Source of the DNA: Anthostomella pinea
Taxonomy: Eukaryota > Ascomycota > Sordariomycetes > Xylariales > Xylariaceae
Length of the DNA: 64,000 nt
Reading direction: 5' to 3'
NCBI GenBank assembly: GCA_963556695.1
Contig: CAUWAG010000017.1
Span: 1-64,000, forward strand
The notes beneath the pieces were generated by a model. The model was given only the letters and a program-made list of their open reading frames with translations, ran no database searches and was not told where the DNA came from. The first letter of the stretch is position 1; every line of letters begins with the position of its first letter. Below, one piece after another: positions 1-9,445 of this stretch. The position numbers and the translations under genes were made by a program.

Positions 1-2297
1 CGGCCGGTTGCCCGGCTAGTGGCGATCTGCTCCCGAGCCGTCCACCAAAGGCCCAACGTGCCCAACCCTTAGAGCCAATCCTTTTCCCGAAGTTACGGAT
101 CTATTTTGCCGACTTCCCTTATCTACATTGTTCTATCAACCAGAGGCTGTTCACCTTGGAGACCTGCTGCGGTTATGAGTACGACCTGGCTTGAGAATTA
201 TTCCTTCCCGCGGATTTTCAAGGGACGTCAGGGGCGCACCGGACCCGACAGAGGTGTCGGGCTCTTCCAGCCATTAAACCCTAGCTCCGGACAAACCGAT
301 TTCAGGGTGATAGACTGTTAAGAAGAAAAGAGAACTCTGCCCAGGGCCCCCGCCGTCGTCTCCGCGTTCAGTTGCGTTGCCGCGCAAAACCCAAATCCAG
401 GCGCCGGAATATTGACCGGCTTCCCTTTCGCCACACGGGGCACAAGTGCCCACTTTGAAACGGAACTTCCCTATGGCTTAGGATCGGCTAACCCACGTCC
501 AACCGCTGTTCACATGGAACCTTTCCCCACTTCGGTCCTTCAAGTTCTCATTGAAGTATTTGCTACTACCACCAAGATCTGCACTAGAGGCCGTTCGACC
601 CGGGCTCACGCCCTAGGCTTCGTCACTGACCCCCACGGCCGCCTACTCCTCAGGGCATCGTTTCTACCCTGAGGGCGAGGTATGGGTGAGACGCTTGAGC
701 GCCATCCATTTTCAGGGCTAGTACATTCGGTCGGTGAGTTGTTACACAGTCCTTAGCGGATTCCGACTTCCATGGCCACCGTCCGACTGTCTAGATGTAC
801 TAACACCTTTTGTGGTGTCTGATGAGCGTCTACTCTGGCACCTTAACCTCGCGTTCGGTTCATCCCGCATCGCCAGTTCTGCTTACCAAAAATGGCCCAC
901 TAGTGTTGGTACATTCGAATGCCCACGTTCAATTAAGTAACAAGGGCTTCTTACATATTTAAAGTTTGAGAATGGATGAAGGCAATATATAGCCCCCGAG
1001 TCCCTAATCATTCGCTTTACCTCATAAAACTGAAGAACAACACTGCTATCCTGAGGGAAACTTCGGCGGTAACCAGCTACTAGCTCCGCTAATTTTCTTA
1101 TTAGGGGTTCCTTTTCAGGGCCCAGATCGACTATGTCTTAGGCCGGCCATAAGGCCAACCCACCGCTGTCTAGTCAGTGAACTCTCCCCTGAACACGGGG
1201 TTGGCTGCAGGTCGTCCGCTACCACAGGCGTTATTACCGTACCCGAGAGCGCTACTCTCGGTTGCCAGGCCGCTTTTCAGCGGCCGGCGGTAGCCCGTGG
1301 CCTTAAATAGGATGTCCCCGCAATTTAGCGGTGTCGGTCGCGTACCGGTTACCACAGGGTAACTCTACAGGGTACACAACCTAGGCTCTTTCTTTCAAAG
1401 AGCCTCTTAACCACCTAGTAAATAATATTTTACCGCTGGTTTCTCAATAGTTCGATTAGTCTTTCGCCCCCATGCGCAGATTTGACGATCGATTTGCACG
1501 TCAGAACCGCTGCGAGCCTCCACCAGAGTTTCCTCTGGCTTCACCCTATCCACGCATAGTTCACCATCTTTCGGGTCCAAACAGTTATGCTCTTACTCAA
1601 ATCCATCCGAAGACATCAGGATCGGTCGATGATGCACCCGTAAGGGCTCTCACCTCCGTTTACTTTCATTACGCGTGAGGGTTTAACACCCAAACACTCG
1701 CACAAATGTTCGACTCCTTGGTCCGTGTTTCAAGACGGGTCGTTGACGACCATTATGCCAGCATCCTTGCAGAGCGCGATCCTCGGTCCTCATAAGGGTA
1801 TTATGCAGCGGGCTATAACACTCCCCGGAGGGAGCTACTTTCCCAAAGCTTTTATCCCCCTACAGAAACCGATGCTGGCCTAAACCAGGCGAAGTGCACC
1901 GGTGAGAACACCGGATGATCCACCTGGAAAAAGTCTGGTCGTAAACGCTTCCCTTTCAACAATTTCACGTGCTATTTAACCCTCTTTTCAAAGTGCTTTT
2001 CATCTTTCGATCACTCTACTTGTGCGCTATCGGTCTCTGGCCGGTATTTAGCTTTAGAAGAAATTTACCTCCCATTTAGAGCAGCATTCCCAAACTACTC
2101 GACTCGTCGAAGGAGCTTTACAAAGGCTTGGTGTCCAACCGTACGGGGCTCTCACCCTCTAAGGCGTCCCGTTCCAGGGAACTCGGAAGGCACCGCGCCA
2201 AAAGCATCCTCTACAAATTACAATTCGGACCAGAAGGCCAGATTTCAAATTTGAGCTGTTGCCGCTTCACTCGCCGTTACTAGGGCAATCCCTGTTG

Positions 2298-2329
<32 letters not shown>

Positions 2330-2363
2330 GTTCAGCGGGTATTCCTACCTGATCCGAGGTCAA
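1..2363 (-). rRNA. 28S (LSU) rRNA gene, 5' part, interrupted by a group I intron
   Basis: The reverse complement reads as fungal 28S from its 5' end (about 2363, next to the ITS2 proximal stem) through D1/D2 and on to the middle of the molecule. The window starts inside the gene, so the 3' third is missing. Conserved blocks are recognisable, for example the TAGTAGCTGGTTACCGCC block around 1060-1083 and the GACTAATCGAAC block around 1450-1462. These two are adjacent in a normal 28S but are separated here by 363 bp (the intron at 1084-1446). Small open frames in this interval are chance products. One stretch near 955-1030 differs clearly from the usual fungal consensus. Identity is certain; the exact 5' end is approximate. 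Confidence 0.97.
1084..1446 (-). ncRNA. Group I intron in 28S rRNA (near site L798)
   Basis: This 363-bp block interrupts a universally conserved part of 28S. Removing it rejoins GAACTAT with CTAGTAGCTGG. The 5' exon ends in U and the intron ends in G, as group I splicing requires. On the minus strand it contains a plausible P/Q-type segment (AAATTGCGGGGACATCC) and an S-type segment (AAGACATAGTC), which suggests subgroup IC1. There is no homing endonuclease ORF. Two copies of the ACAGGGTA unit found in the spacers lie at about 1348-1375. The site number is inferred by alignment from memory; intron identity is firm. Confidence 0.88.
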
Positions 2364-2519
2364 CCTAGATAAATATCGGTGTTTTACGGCAGGAACTGAG
2401 ACAACTACAGAAGCGAGAAAATATTACTACGCTTAGAGTGTAACCCGACTCCGCCACTAACTTTGAGGAGCTACAGGGTAGGTAGGCTCCCAACACTAAG
2501 CAACAGGGCTTAAGGGTCG
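2364..2519 (-). other. ITS2
   Basis: Spacer between 5.8S and 28S, 156 bp on the minus strand. Its composition (CCCTTAAGCCCTGTTGCTTA near the 5.8S side, then GTGTTGGGAGCCTAC) is what I associate with Xylariaceae/Hypoxylaceae. One perfect CTACAGGGTAG unit (plus-strand reading) lies at 2471-2481, the same unit that is repeated in ITS1. Confidence 0.93.
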
Positions 2520-2677
2520 AAATGACGCTCGAACAGGCATGCCCACTAGAATACTAATGGGCGCAATGTGCGTTCAAAGATTCGATGATTCACTGAAGTC
2601 TGCAATTCACATTACTTATCGCATTTCGCTGCGTTCTTCATCGATGCCAGAACCAAGAGATCCGTTGTTGAAAGTTT
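2520..2677 (-). rRNA. 5.8S rRNA
   Basis: The minus strand carries the invariant fungal 5.8S blocks: CAACGGATCTCTTGG, GATGAAGAACGCAGC, and TGAATCATCGAATCTTTGAA, ending near GAGCGTCATTT. The length of about 158 nt is normal. The ends are set from the usual fungal boundaries. Confidence 0.97.
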
Positions 2678-2883
2678 TAACTTATTAAGTTGCGTTTTCA
2701 GAAGTCACGTATATAACTAGGGTTCGGGAGCCTTCGGCCGGCCCTGGACATGCCTACAGGGTAGATCCTTACAGGGTAACTCCTACAGGGTAGGTGGCTA
2801 CAGGGTAAGTCGCTACAGGGTAGGCACAGCCGGCCAAGGCAACAATGAGGTACGTTTACACGGGTTTGGAGTTGTATAACTCT
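2678..2883 (-). other. ITS1 with five 11-nt mini-hairpin repeats
   Basis: Spacer between 18S and 5.8S, 206 bp. The central part (2754-2823) holds five copies of an 11-nt unit, CTACAGGGTAG or close variants in plus-strand reading, at 2754-2764, 2769-2779, 2783-2793, 2798-2808 and 2813-2823. As I recall, a similar tandem repeat has been described in ITS1 of Xylariales, which supports the taxonomic placement. Confidence 0.92.
2754..2823. repeat. Array of 11-nt CTAC-AGG-GTAG units
   Basis: Five units with 3-5 nt spacers. Each can fold into a 4-bp stem with a 3-nt loop. The second unit is TTACAGGGTAA, in which both outer bases have changed so that pairing is kept. It is not a CRISPR array: units are too short and spacers are 3-5 nt. 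Confidence 0.9.
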
Positions 2884-3026
2884 ATAATGATCCCTCCGCT
2901 GGTTCACCAACGGAGACCTTGTTACGACTTTTACTTCCTCTAAATGACCGAGTTTGGATAACTTTCCGGCCCTGAGGTGTCGTTGCCGACTCCTCTAGGC
3001 CAGTCCGAAAGCCTCACTGAGCCATT

Positions 3027-3072
<46 letters not shown>

Positions 3073-3254
3073 ATCAACGCAAGTTGATGACTTGCGCTTA
3101 CTAGGAATTCCTCGTTGAAGAGCAATAATTGCAATGCTCTATCCCCAGCACGACAGAGTTTAACAAGATTACCCGGGTATCTCTACCAAGGAAGTACTCG
3201 CTGCCTCTGTCAGTGTAACGCGCGTGCGGCCCAGAACATCTAAGGGCATCACAG

Positions 3255-3647
3255 CATTTAACTGCCAGACTTCTAAAAATCTAGCATCCAACCTACAGAG
3301 TAGATCTCCTCGTACTTCGATTTATCGGATCTATTTACGAGAACCTGATTCCTAAGGGGATTAGCACGTACCTTAAGCCTTAAAGGCCCACTTCTTTCCG
3401 CGCGTTGCGACGGTTCAGCGCAGCCTGAACTCGCCACAAGGTTGGCCGCCTATTGCTTACAGGGTAGCTACAGAGTAGCTACAGGGTAAGTATAGGGTAG
3501 GCGTTCCTTGTACCAGGTAGTGTCGCTGGTCTCAAGCAGGTTACTGCTTCTCCTCCCGATAGTAAGGGGCTTCCCTAAAGGAGACAAAGATACCAACTAG
3601 CATCAAACTTTTACAGGCCTGTGATATAGATATATAACACGCAGTTA
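3255..3647 (-). ncRNA. Group I intron in 18S rRNA at site S1199
   Basis: A 393-bp insertion between AATAACAGGT and CTGTGATGCCC, exon blocks that are contiguous in normal 18S. The position corresponds to E. coli 1199, a well-known intron site in fungal SSU. The 5' exon ends in U and the intron ends in G. There is no ORF. A run of TTACAGGGTAG, CTACAGAGTAG, CTACAGGGTAA and GTATAGGGTAG units lies at 3457-3500, with a further CTACAGAGTAG at 3293-3303. These are the same units as in ITS1. I did not assign a subgroup. Confidence 0.88.
3457..3500. repeat. Mini-hairpin repeat array inside the S1199 intron
   Basis: Four head-to-tail 11-nt units with no spacer (3457-3467, 3468-3478, 3479-3489, 3490-3500), close in sequence to the ITS1 repeat. 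They probably form one extended peripheral stem of the intron. Confidence 0.8.
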
Positions 3648-3862
3648 ACCTGTTATTGCCTCAAACTTCCATCCGCTTGAGCGGATAGTCCCTCTAAGAA
3701 GCCAGCGTACTGCCAAAGCAATACGGGCTATTTATCAGGTTAAGGTCTCATTCGTTATCGCAATTAAGCAGACAAATCACTCCACCAACTAAGAACGGCC
3801 ATGCACCACCACCCACAAAATCAAGAAAGAGCTCTCAATCTGTCAATCCTCATTGTGTCTGG

Positions 3863-3962
3863 CATTTAGAATAGCTTGGATAAACCAAGCCTGCCTCACA
3901 ACACAGGGCAGCTAGGCCCCAAATCGCCTCCCTTACTTCGGTTATTCGGACCTAATTACTGT
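3863..3962 (-). other. Junction segment between broken 18S and LINE; possible remnant of an S989 group I intron
   Basis: About 100 bp between the last 18S base and the point where LINE RNase H coding similarity ends. The 18S break lies exactly at CCAGACAC, the 3' exon of the known S989 intron site. The preceding bases on the minus strand are AAATG, an intron-like terminal G, and the same last five bases as the S1199 intron. Two hairpins are visible on the minus strand: GCTTGG-TTTAT-CCAAGC, and CTGCC...GGCAG. This would fit the 3' tail of a third intron, but no catalytic-core motif is visible. Confidence 0.4.
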
Positions 3963-4159
3963 TTTCTGTGTCCAATTGTCCTGGCTGCTGCAAGCCCTTA
4001 GAGAGCGCCATGGAATTCAGTATCTATTATTTCTGCTTAGAAAAGTCTGTCCTTTTCCCGGTATACTTCTTGTGTAGTGTTGTCTTTCTTAATGGTATAG
4101 TCCCATCTAGTGCGGGTTATGCCTTTGTCGTTTAATTGTGATCCATCTGAGTAGATGAC

Positions 4160-5726
4160 AAGGTCAATGTTCATATTTCTCTCTTATAACCATTCCTTGA
4201 AGAGCTCTGTCTTTTTGTCTTTGTCCTTTCAGATGAGGGGCTTTTTTTATGATAGCTTGGTGAGTATTGGTCTCTAGAAGTCAGGGATTAGCTGGAAGTT
4301 CCTTTGTAGCCTTGTTAGTTCTTTGTGAGCTTGTACTTAGAGCCTGCCAACAAGAGGGTGTCTTTGGTCTAAATGTCTGAGCCGTAGGCCGTGACGCCGT
4401 CTTATTGCCTCTGTAAGAACTCCTGCTGGAGGAATCTGTGATTCAAAGTGTAGGATATGTCCAGGATGTGTTTTCCAGACCGGCAGGATAGCCCTGATCG
4501 CCGTTCGTAGTACAGCATCTATCGTTTCAAAAAGCCCCTTAATGCGATATGCTGATGTCTCACCTGAGCTCCTGATTTTTTCGATTCCTGGGTACCAGGC
4601 CTCTAAGCCATGTGTAAGAATAGGAATAACACAAGCTTTCACAGCTCTCCTGGTTGACTTTACTGGGAGTCCTTTGACTGTGTTGTATAGTCCTCGAAGG
4701 TGATTTGTTACCTTACTAGCTTTCTTAGCCCAGTGAGAAACATGATCTTTAAAATTTAGTTTTCTATCCAGAAGGATACCTAGCCATCGCATAGAAACCT
4801 TGGCTATTTTGTTCATTGTCCTGTGGCGGACTGGAGGGTTGTCTGAGTTCTTTTTCCTTGAGAAGTGCATGATCTCAGTTCCGTCGGGGGTTAAATTCAA
4901 TAGCATTGTTGTGTCCCCATTGGTTGAGCAAATGAAGATTTTCAGAAGCCTAAGATTGTCGGGGCTTTTTGCCCACTGTCCTGATACAGCCTTGGATCAT
5001 GTTGATCAAGCTCTGTGTAAAGGCATCCACCTGGCCAGGGGATACACCCAGCCAGGGGAGCTCATGAATCCTGGTTTGGACATTATCCGCCAGCTCTTGT
5101 AGTTTATCGTCCGGTACTATCCAATGATTGGCCTTGGGGATTCGGGCCAGATCTCGGTGAATTGGGACAACTATTCGTAATGTCTTATGATCTGAGGTGC
5201 ACTGAAGTGCATCATTGACTGAGGCTTCAGCCATGGGCACATCTGAGAACACCAGATCTAGTATATTTCTGTTATTATGTGTTGGGACATTTGGTTCAGA
5301 AATCAGATCCAGTCCGTGGTCTGCCATAGTCTGTGCAAGTATAACACCACCATGATATCCTGGATTGCTCGAGTCCCAGGATGTGTCGCTAGCATTAAAA
5401 TCTCCAGTTATAACGCAGCCAAAAGGTGGAGTCCATACTTCCAGAATGTCATCCACTTCCTGTGGGTTGTCACATGGCCGGTAGACACTGGCAAATGTAA
5501 TGCCTTGTACCTTAACCCAGGTGATGTCTCGTGTAGCATAGGGCCGAAGTTGATCCGCTTGAAGGTGTTTTCTCACATAGATGAGAGATCTGGGTCGTGT
5601 ATTGTCGCTGTCCCAGGAATCCACTGGGGAGTATATATCGTAATTGGGGTGTGTCTTTACTCTCATTCTCCTGCCTGGTGGTATGCCAACCCAGGGCTCT
5701 TGTATCAGAATGATGTCTGTTAGCAT
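4160..5726 (-). pseudogene. LINE ORF2 remnant: endonuclease, deleted RT, partial RNase H
   Basis: The open part at 4950-5726 encodes an AP-type endonuclease (endonuclease/exonuclease/phosphatase fold). The QEPW motif is near the start, GDFNA lies in the middle, and SDH near residue 180 supplies the catalytic His. The next coherent segment (4337-4906) is already the RT thumb region, with the motif LGILLDRKLNF. The palm domain with the catalytic aspartates is therefore missing, an internal deletion of more than 1 kb compared with Tad elements. Downstream (about 4160-3963) is the start of an RNase H domain (IYSDGSQ motif), interrupted by stops and truncated. Confidence 0.8.
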
Positions 5727-6870
5727 TGACTGATGACAATGGTGTCGGCATCCTTGGGATGAGCTGTATCTGTTGTGTCAATTTGCATTGTGGTGTCTTT
5801 GTTATTATTGTTAGGCATTGACCCAGCTTGGTTTCTGCCTGTTTCATTAAAGGCCCTGGATCTGGCTCTTTCTCTAGCCAGCCTTATTTCCTGGATTTGC
5901 TCCCATGTGTGCTTGTGGATGATGCCTTTCACAACCTTGGGGCGTGCAGGGCATTTGTCGAAGTTGGCAGCATGAGGTCCTTTGCAGTTGACACACTTTG
6001 CAATTGGTTTTTCGCATCCCCCCTGGTGTACTGTACTGGCATAACGTGCACATACTTGCTTTTCACATCGGTAGTTCCTACCATGGTATCTGAAGCAGCT
6101 CGCACACTGGTGAACCTTGGGGGAGTATTGAATGTGCCTTGAAGTCATTAAGTGAGCAAAAAGCGTGAATGGTTTCTTTGCTGCACGGGGCAGAAAGATC
6201 ACCCATGTAGTCTCTGGATCAGAATCAACTGTGTTCCTTGAGAGTATGCACCTTAAAGGTCCGTCACCTGTTTGGGCTTTAACTTCCTTAGCAACAGCAA
6301 TGTCGGTAATATCAATTGTCAACCTTTCCGCACTGATGACCTTTCTTGGGCATCCATCGACCTTGTAGTGATACCAGACCGTGTGGGTCTCAATCTTTTC
6401 TGTCTTAAGAATATCGGTGATTTCTTCTTAAAAGGCCAGGAACTTAGCCTGAGTTGGCTTGTCCCTTAGGTGTAAGGTAAATCCAGAGGGGCACCAGGTC
6501 ACTTCTCTAAGCTCTTAAGGGTAGAACTTAAGTCTTCTATTCAGTATAGACTTTATTCTGTAAGGCTCTAGGTGGCTATTATCCATACGAATAAAGACCC
6601 AGAGATCATCCTGTTTCTTCTTCAGTTGGTTGGCAGTGATGAGGGCGCCAGGCTGTGTTTTCCTCATGGTAGTGTTGACTGTCCGTGGATGCTGCCGCTG
6701 GCTAGAGGAGACAGCTTGGGCGAAGGTCATGGTGGGCTTCACCATCCCTATCCCCCCAGGAATGGTCTTCCTTTTGGGCGGATCTCGGGTTTCCAGCCAC
6801 TCGTTCTGACATTTAGAGAAGAAAACGCTGAACTCCTTGGCATGAGAGTATAGTTCAGTTCCAGCTTTCT
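5720..6870 (-). pseudogene. LINE ORF1 remnant with CCHC-type zinc knuckles
   Basis: The C-terminal 200 codons (5720-6322) are open. They contain a Cys/His-rich block (CASCFRYHGRNYRC, CEKPIAKCVNC and CPARP along the chain) typical of nucleic-acid-binding knuckles in ORF1 of fungal LINEs, followed by a charged tail. An N-terminal fragment (6515-6745) includes a DDLWVFIRMD motif common in this ORF1 family. Stops separate the two fragments. ORF1 ends a few bases inside the endonuclease frame, the usual overlapping arrangement. Confidence 0.72.
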
Positions 6871-7715
6871 TAAGTGTCTTATTAACTGCTGTAGCACACT
6901 CCTGAAATATTGTTATCCTGGCTTTATAGAGGTGCTTGTCTTTAGCCAGTATTTTAGTAATTTAGTCCTGGTATTCTAAGGAGGAGGCTTTATTCCTTAT
7001 ATCACGTGTAATGGCTTGGTCTGTAGAGATTTTGTTTAATTAAGATCATTTCATTCTAGTAGTGCTACTGTTATTAATATTTCAGGATTTTCTTTTTAGA
7101 GGGGAAATAACAATGAAGTCAGCCTCAGAGACCTATGACAGGCTGCTGCTGATGTCGTCAAGCAGCGCTTGGCGGAGCCTGCTCGGAGTTGCCGGGCCGT
7201 ATGTCTTTCTAGGGGCCGGGGATTTGAGCACGCCGCCAGTGGTCGTCTTTGGGACGGCCACGGGCGTGTTTGGGGGCCCGTCGTGGAAGGGTGCCATCCG
7301 GCTTGTGAGAAAAATTCTCTTATGTCTTGACAAAGATAGTCAGTTACTGAAAGAAGTGCCTGCTTTAGTTGTTTTTGGCAAGTTTGTTGTCTTTTTACTC
7401 CTGGCTTTAGCAACCCACCACACTTATCCGCAGCAGAGGCTGAGTCAGCACCATATGTGGCTCATCTCGGACCAACATAGCACCAGGATCCCCTCGCAAT
7501 CTCTATGCCAGACTAAGCCCAAATTAAAAAGTTCCGAATCCTCTGATCCTCCACCGCCCATCTCACCCGTCTCCTGACTATAATTATGACTTTGCGTCCG
7601 TGAGAAATCAAGGGATGATCATGTTCTGTTATCCTTGCACCACACTCCGCGCCTCCTGACTTGCGACTTCGATCGGTATCGGTATCCCAGCATTGTTGAC
7701 TAGTGCATAGGAGCT

Positions 7716-9445
7716 ATGGAGGGCCTAGAAATTGTGCGCAATGTGCCCAAGGGCGTCCTGTATGCGATCGCTCCGTTCGTCGTCGTCGCTACCTTGCTGT
7801 CAGCTGTTCGATTATATACCACATGGAGCTACTACCAGACCATGAGGCAGTTCATCGAGTCGCCACAGGACGGCAAGAAGAAAGTCAAGCCACCACAGAT
7901 ACCGTACTCATTGCCATGGCTAGGCAATAGTCTCCAATTTCTGGATCCGAAACCTGGTCACTACTGGAGCGAGCTCTTCGCATGGCACCCTCGATCCACA
8001 GGAGTATGCACGCTTCTCATCGGCGGAAAGAAGACGCATATCCTGTTCTCTCCCTCGGCTGTGCAGGCGCTGTTCAAAGCCAAGACACCGTCCAGAGATG
8101 TCTTTGAGCGAGAAATGTTCCACCATGTCTTCGGGATGCCGGACGAGCAGATCCACAATTTTGAAGCGGGCAAGCACTCCCAGCACGAGATGAACAGCCA
8201 ATATCTCACCAAGCACGAGCGGGTCAATGAGCTCACATCGCACTTCACCCGGGTGCTGGAGGAAGTGTTGGAAAAAGACGCGCGGGAGGTTGTCGAGCTT
8301 GAGGGGATTGGTCTGTACGAGTGGCTGCGTGATCGCATGTTCACGGCTTCAACCACCGCTTTGATGGGCGAGAAGCTGTTGCAGGTGTACCCAACATATT
8401 GCCGAGACTTCTACCAGTTCGACAAGGAGTTCCTGAGTTTCTTCTTCCAGCTGCCGAAGTTCATGATGGGCGACGCGTTGAAGAACCGGGACAGGATCTT
8501 CGACAAGCTCGAAGAATGGAGCAACGAAATGCACCGACTCAGCGGTGGTAGCCCTGTGGACCCGGAAGGTCCAGCTTGGGAGCCGTTGTTTGGCAGCAGG
8601 CTCAACCGGGCGAGGCAGCTTGATTACAAGAATATTAAGCTGAATTCCAGAACTGCGGCTGCGCTCGATCTTGGGATCACTTTCGGACTGGCAAGCAATG
8701 TGATACCGGCGACCGGATGGGTGTTGATGCACCTCCTCGACCCTGAGGCAGACCCAACCATCCTAGCGCGAGTGATGGAGGAGCTGCGGCAGGCGGAGAG
8801 GTGTGACGGATCGCTCGACATCCCGACTCTGGTCTCGCAACCTCTCTTGCAGTCCGTCTGGACAGAGACGCTGCGGTTGTACACGGATGTGCTGGTAACG
8901 CGCAATTGTACCGAGGACTTGACCCTACCGGTGGACGAGGATGGGAAGAGGCTTGTGACCTTCCGGAAGGGAGACAACATCTTTGCCCCCTCGTGGCTGG
9001 GTCATCACGATGCTGGTGCGTGGTCTGGCAAGGCGCCGTACGAGCAATTCTACGCCACGCGCTTCTACACTGAGGATCCGGAGACGGGGCGTGGAACGTT
9101 TAGTATGAGCGGCACTACTGGAAAGTAAGCACACGATCGATCTCCTTGCCTCTGACACATACTCGACTATCACCATGTGCGCCATACACACGCTGATGCT
9201 TTACTAGGTTCTTCCCCTTTGGCGGCGGCAGGACAATTTGCCCAGGCAGAGTCTTTGCGAAGCAGGAAGGCCTTGGAGCACTCGCCATGATACTGCTGTG
9301 CTTCGACTTCGAGTTCAAGGGGTTCACGGGCGCAGATAAGACGCCGGTGGACACATTTCCGGGTCTTGCAAGAGCGTTCGCTGGAAGCGGTGGGCTGGTG
9401 CCGGGCGGCGATATCAGGGTCAAGGTTCGTCGGAGGCAGAGGTGA
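7716..9445 (+). CDS. Cytochrome P450 monooxygenase (CYP7/CYP8-like)
   Basis: Two exons, 7716-9124 and 9208-9445, joined across an 83-bp intron (gtaagc...ctag) that restores the frame exactly into the haem-binding loop. The product is 548 aa, slightly longer than usual for a P450. The N-terminus has a membrane anchor (about residues 15-35), followed by a Pro-rich hinge (PPQIPYSLPWLG). ETLR is the K-helix ExxR, and FGGGRTICPGR is the haem loop with its axial Cys. The I-helix reads NVIPATGW and lacks the usual acidic-Thr pair; this is known in CYP7/CYP8-type enzymes and in isomerase or dehydratase P450s. The protein should sit in the ER membrane. The substrate is unknown and neighbouring genes give no pathway hint. 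It appears intact, in contrast to the second P450 at 41.7 kb. Confidence 0.93.

Larger units (their letters stand above)
2884..3862 (-). rRNA. 18S (SSU) rRNA gene, 3' part only, interrupted by a group I intron
   Basis: The minus strand ends with the canonical 18S 3' end (GTAACAAGGTCTCCGTTGG ... GGATCATTA at 2884). It runs back through helix 44, the GACGGGCGGTGTGTAC block (plus-strand GGGCGGTGTGTACAAAG near 3045) and the CAATAACAGGT block. It stops abruptly at 3862 with CCAGACACAAT. The normal upstream bases CACCAGGT are absent and unrelated sequence follows, so the first roughly 1.2 kb of 18S is missing. About 590 bp of exon remain once the 393-bp intron is removed. Confidence 0.95.
3963..7100 (-). 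mobile_element. Decayed Tad-type non-LTR retrotransposon (LINE)
   Basis: On the minus strand the order is ORF1 (zinc-knuckle gag-like), ORF2 endonuclease, the C-terminal part of the reverse transcriptase, and a partial RNase H domain, as in fungal Tad-clade elements. The RT catalytic core has been deleted, the reading frames hold several stops, and RNase H is cut off near 3963, so the copy is dead. The 5' limit is uncertain. A GC-rich block at 7130-7310 with long minus-strand frames may belong to the ORF1 N-terminus. No target-site duplication was identified. Confidence 0.82.

Noticed and set aside
2754..2823. CRISPR-like repeat array
   Set aside because: Units are 11 nt with 3-5 nt spacers inside a eukaryotic ITS1; it is a spacer minisatellite.
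106..3134. Open reading frames of 60-86 codons in the first 3 kb
   Set aside because: They lie in 28S, ITS and 18S rRNA sequence or in group I introns on the opposite strand; no homing-endonuclease motifs (LAGLIDADG, His-Cys) were seen.
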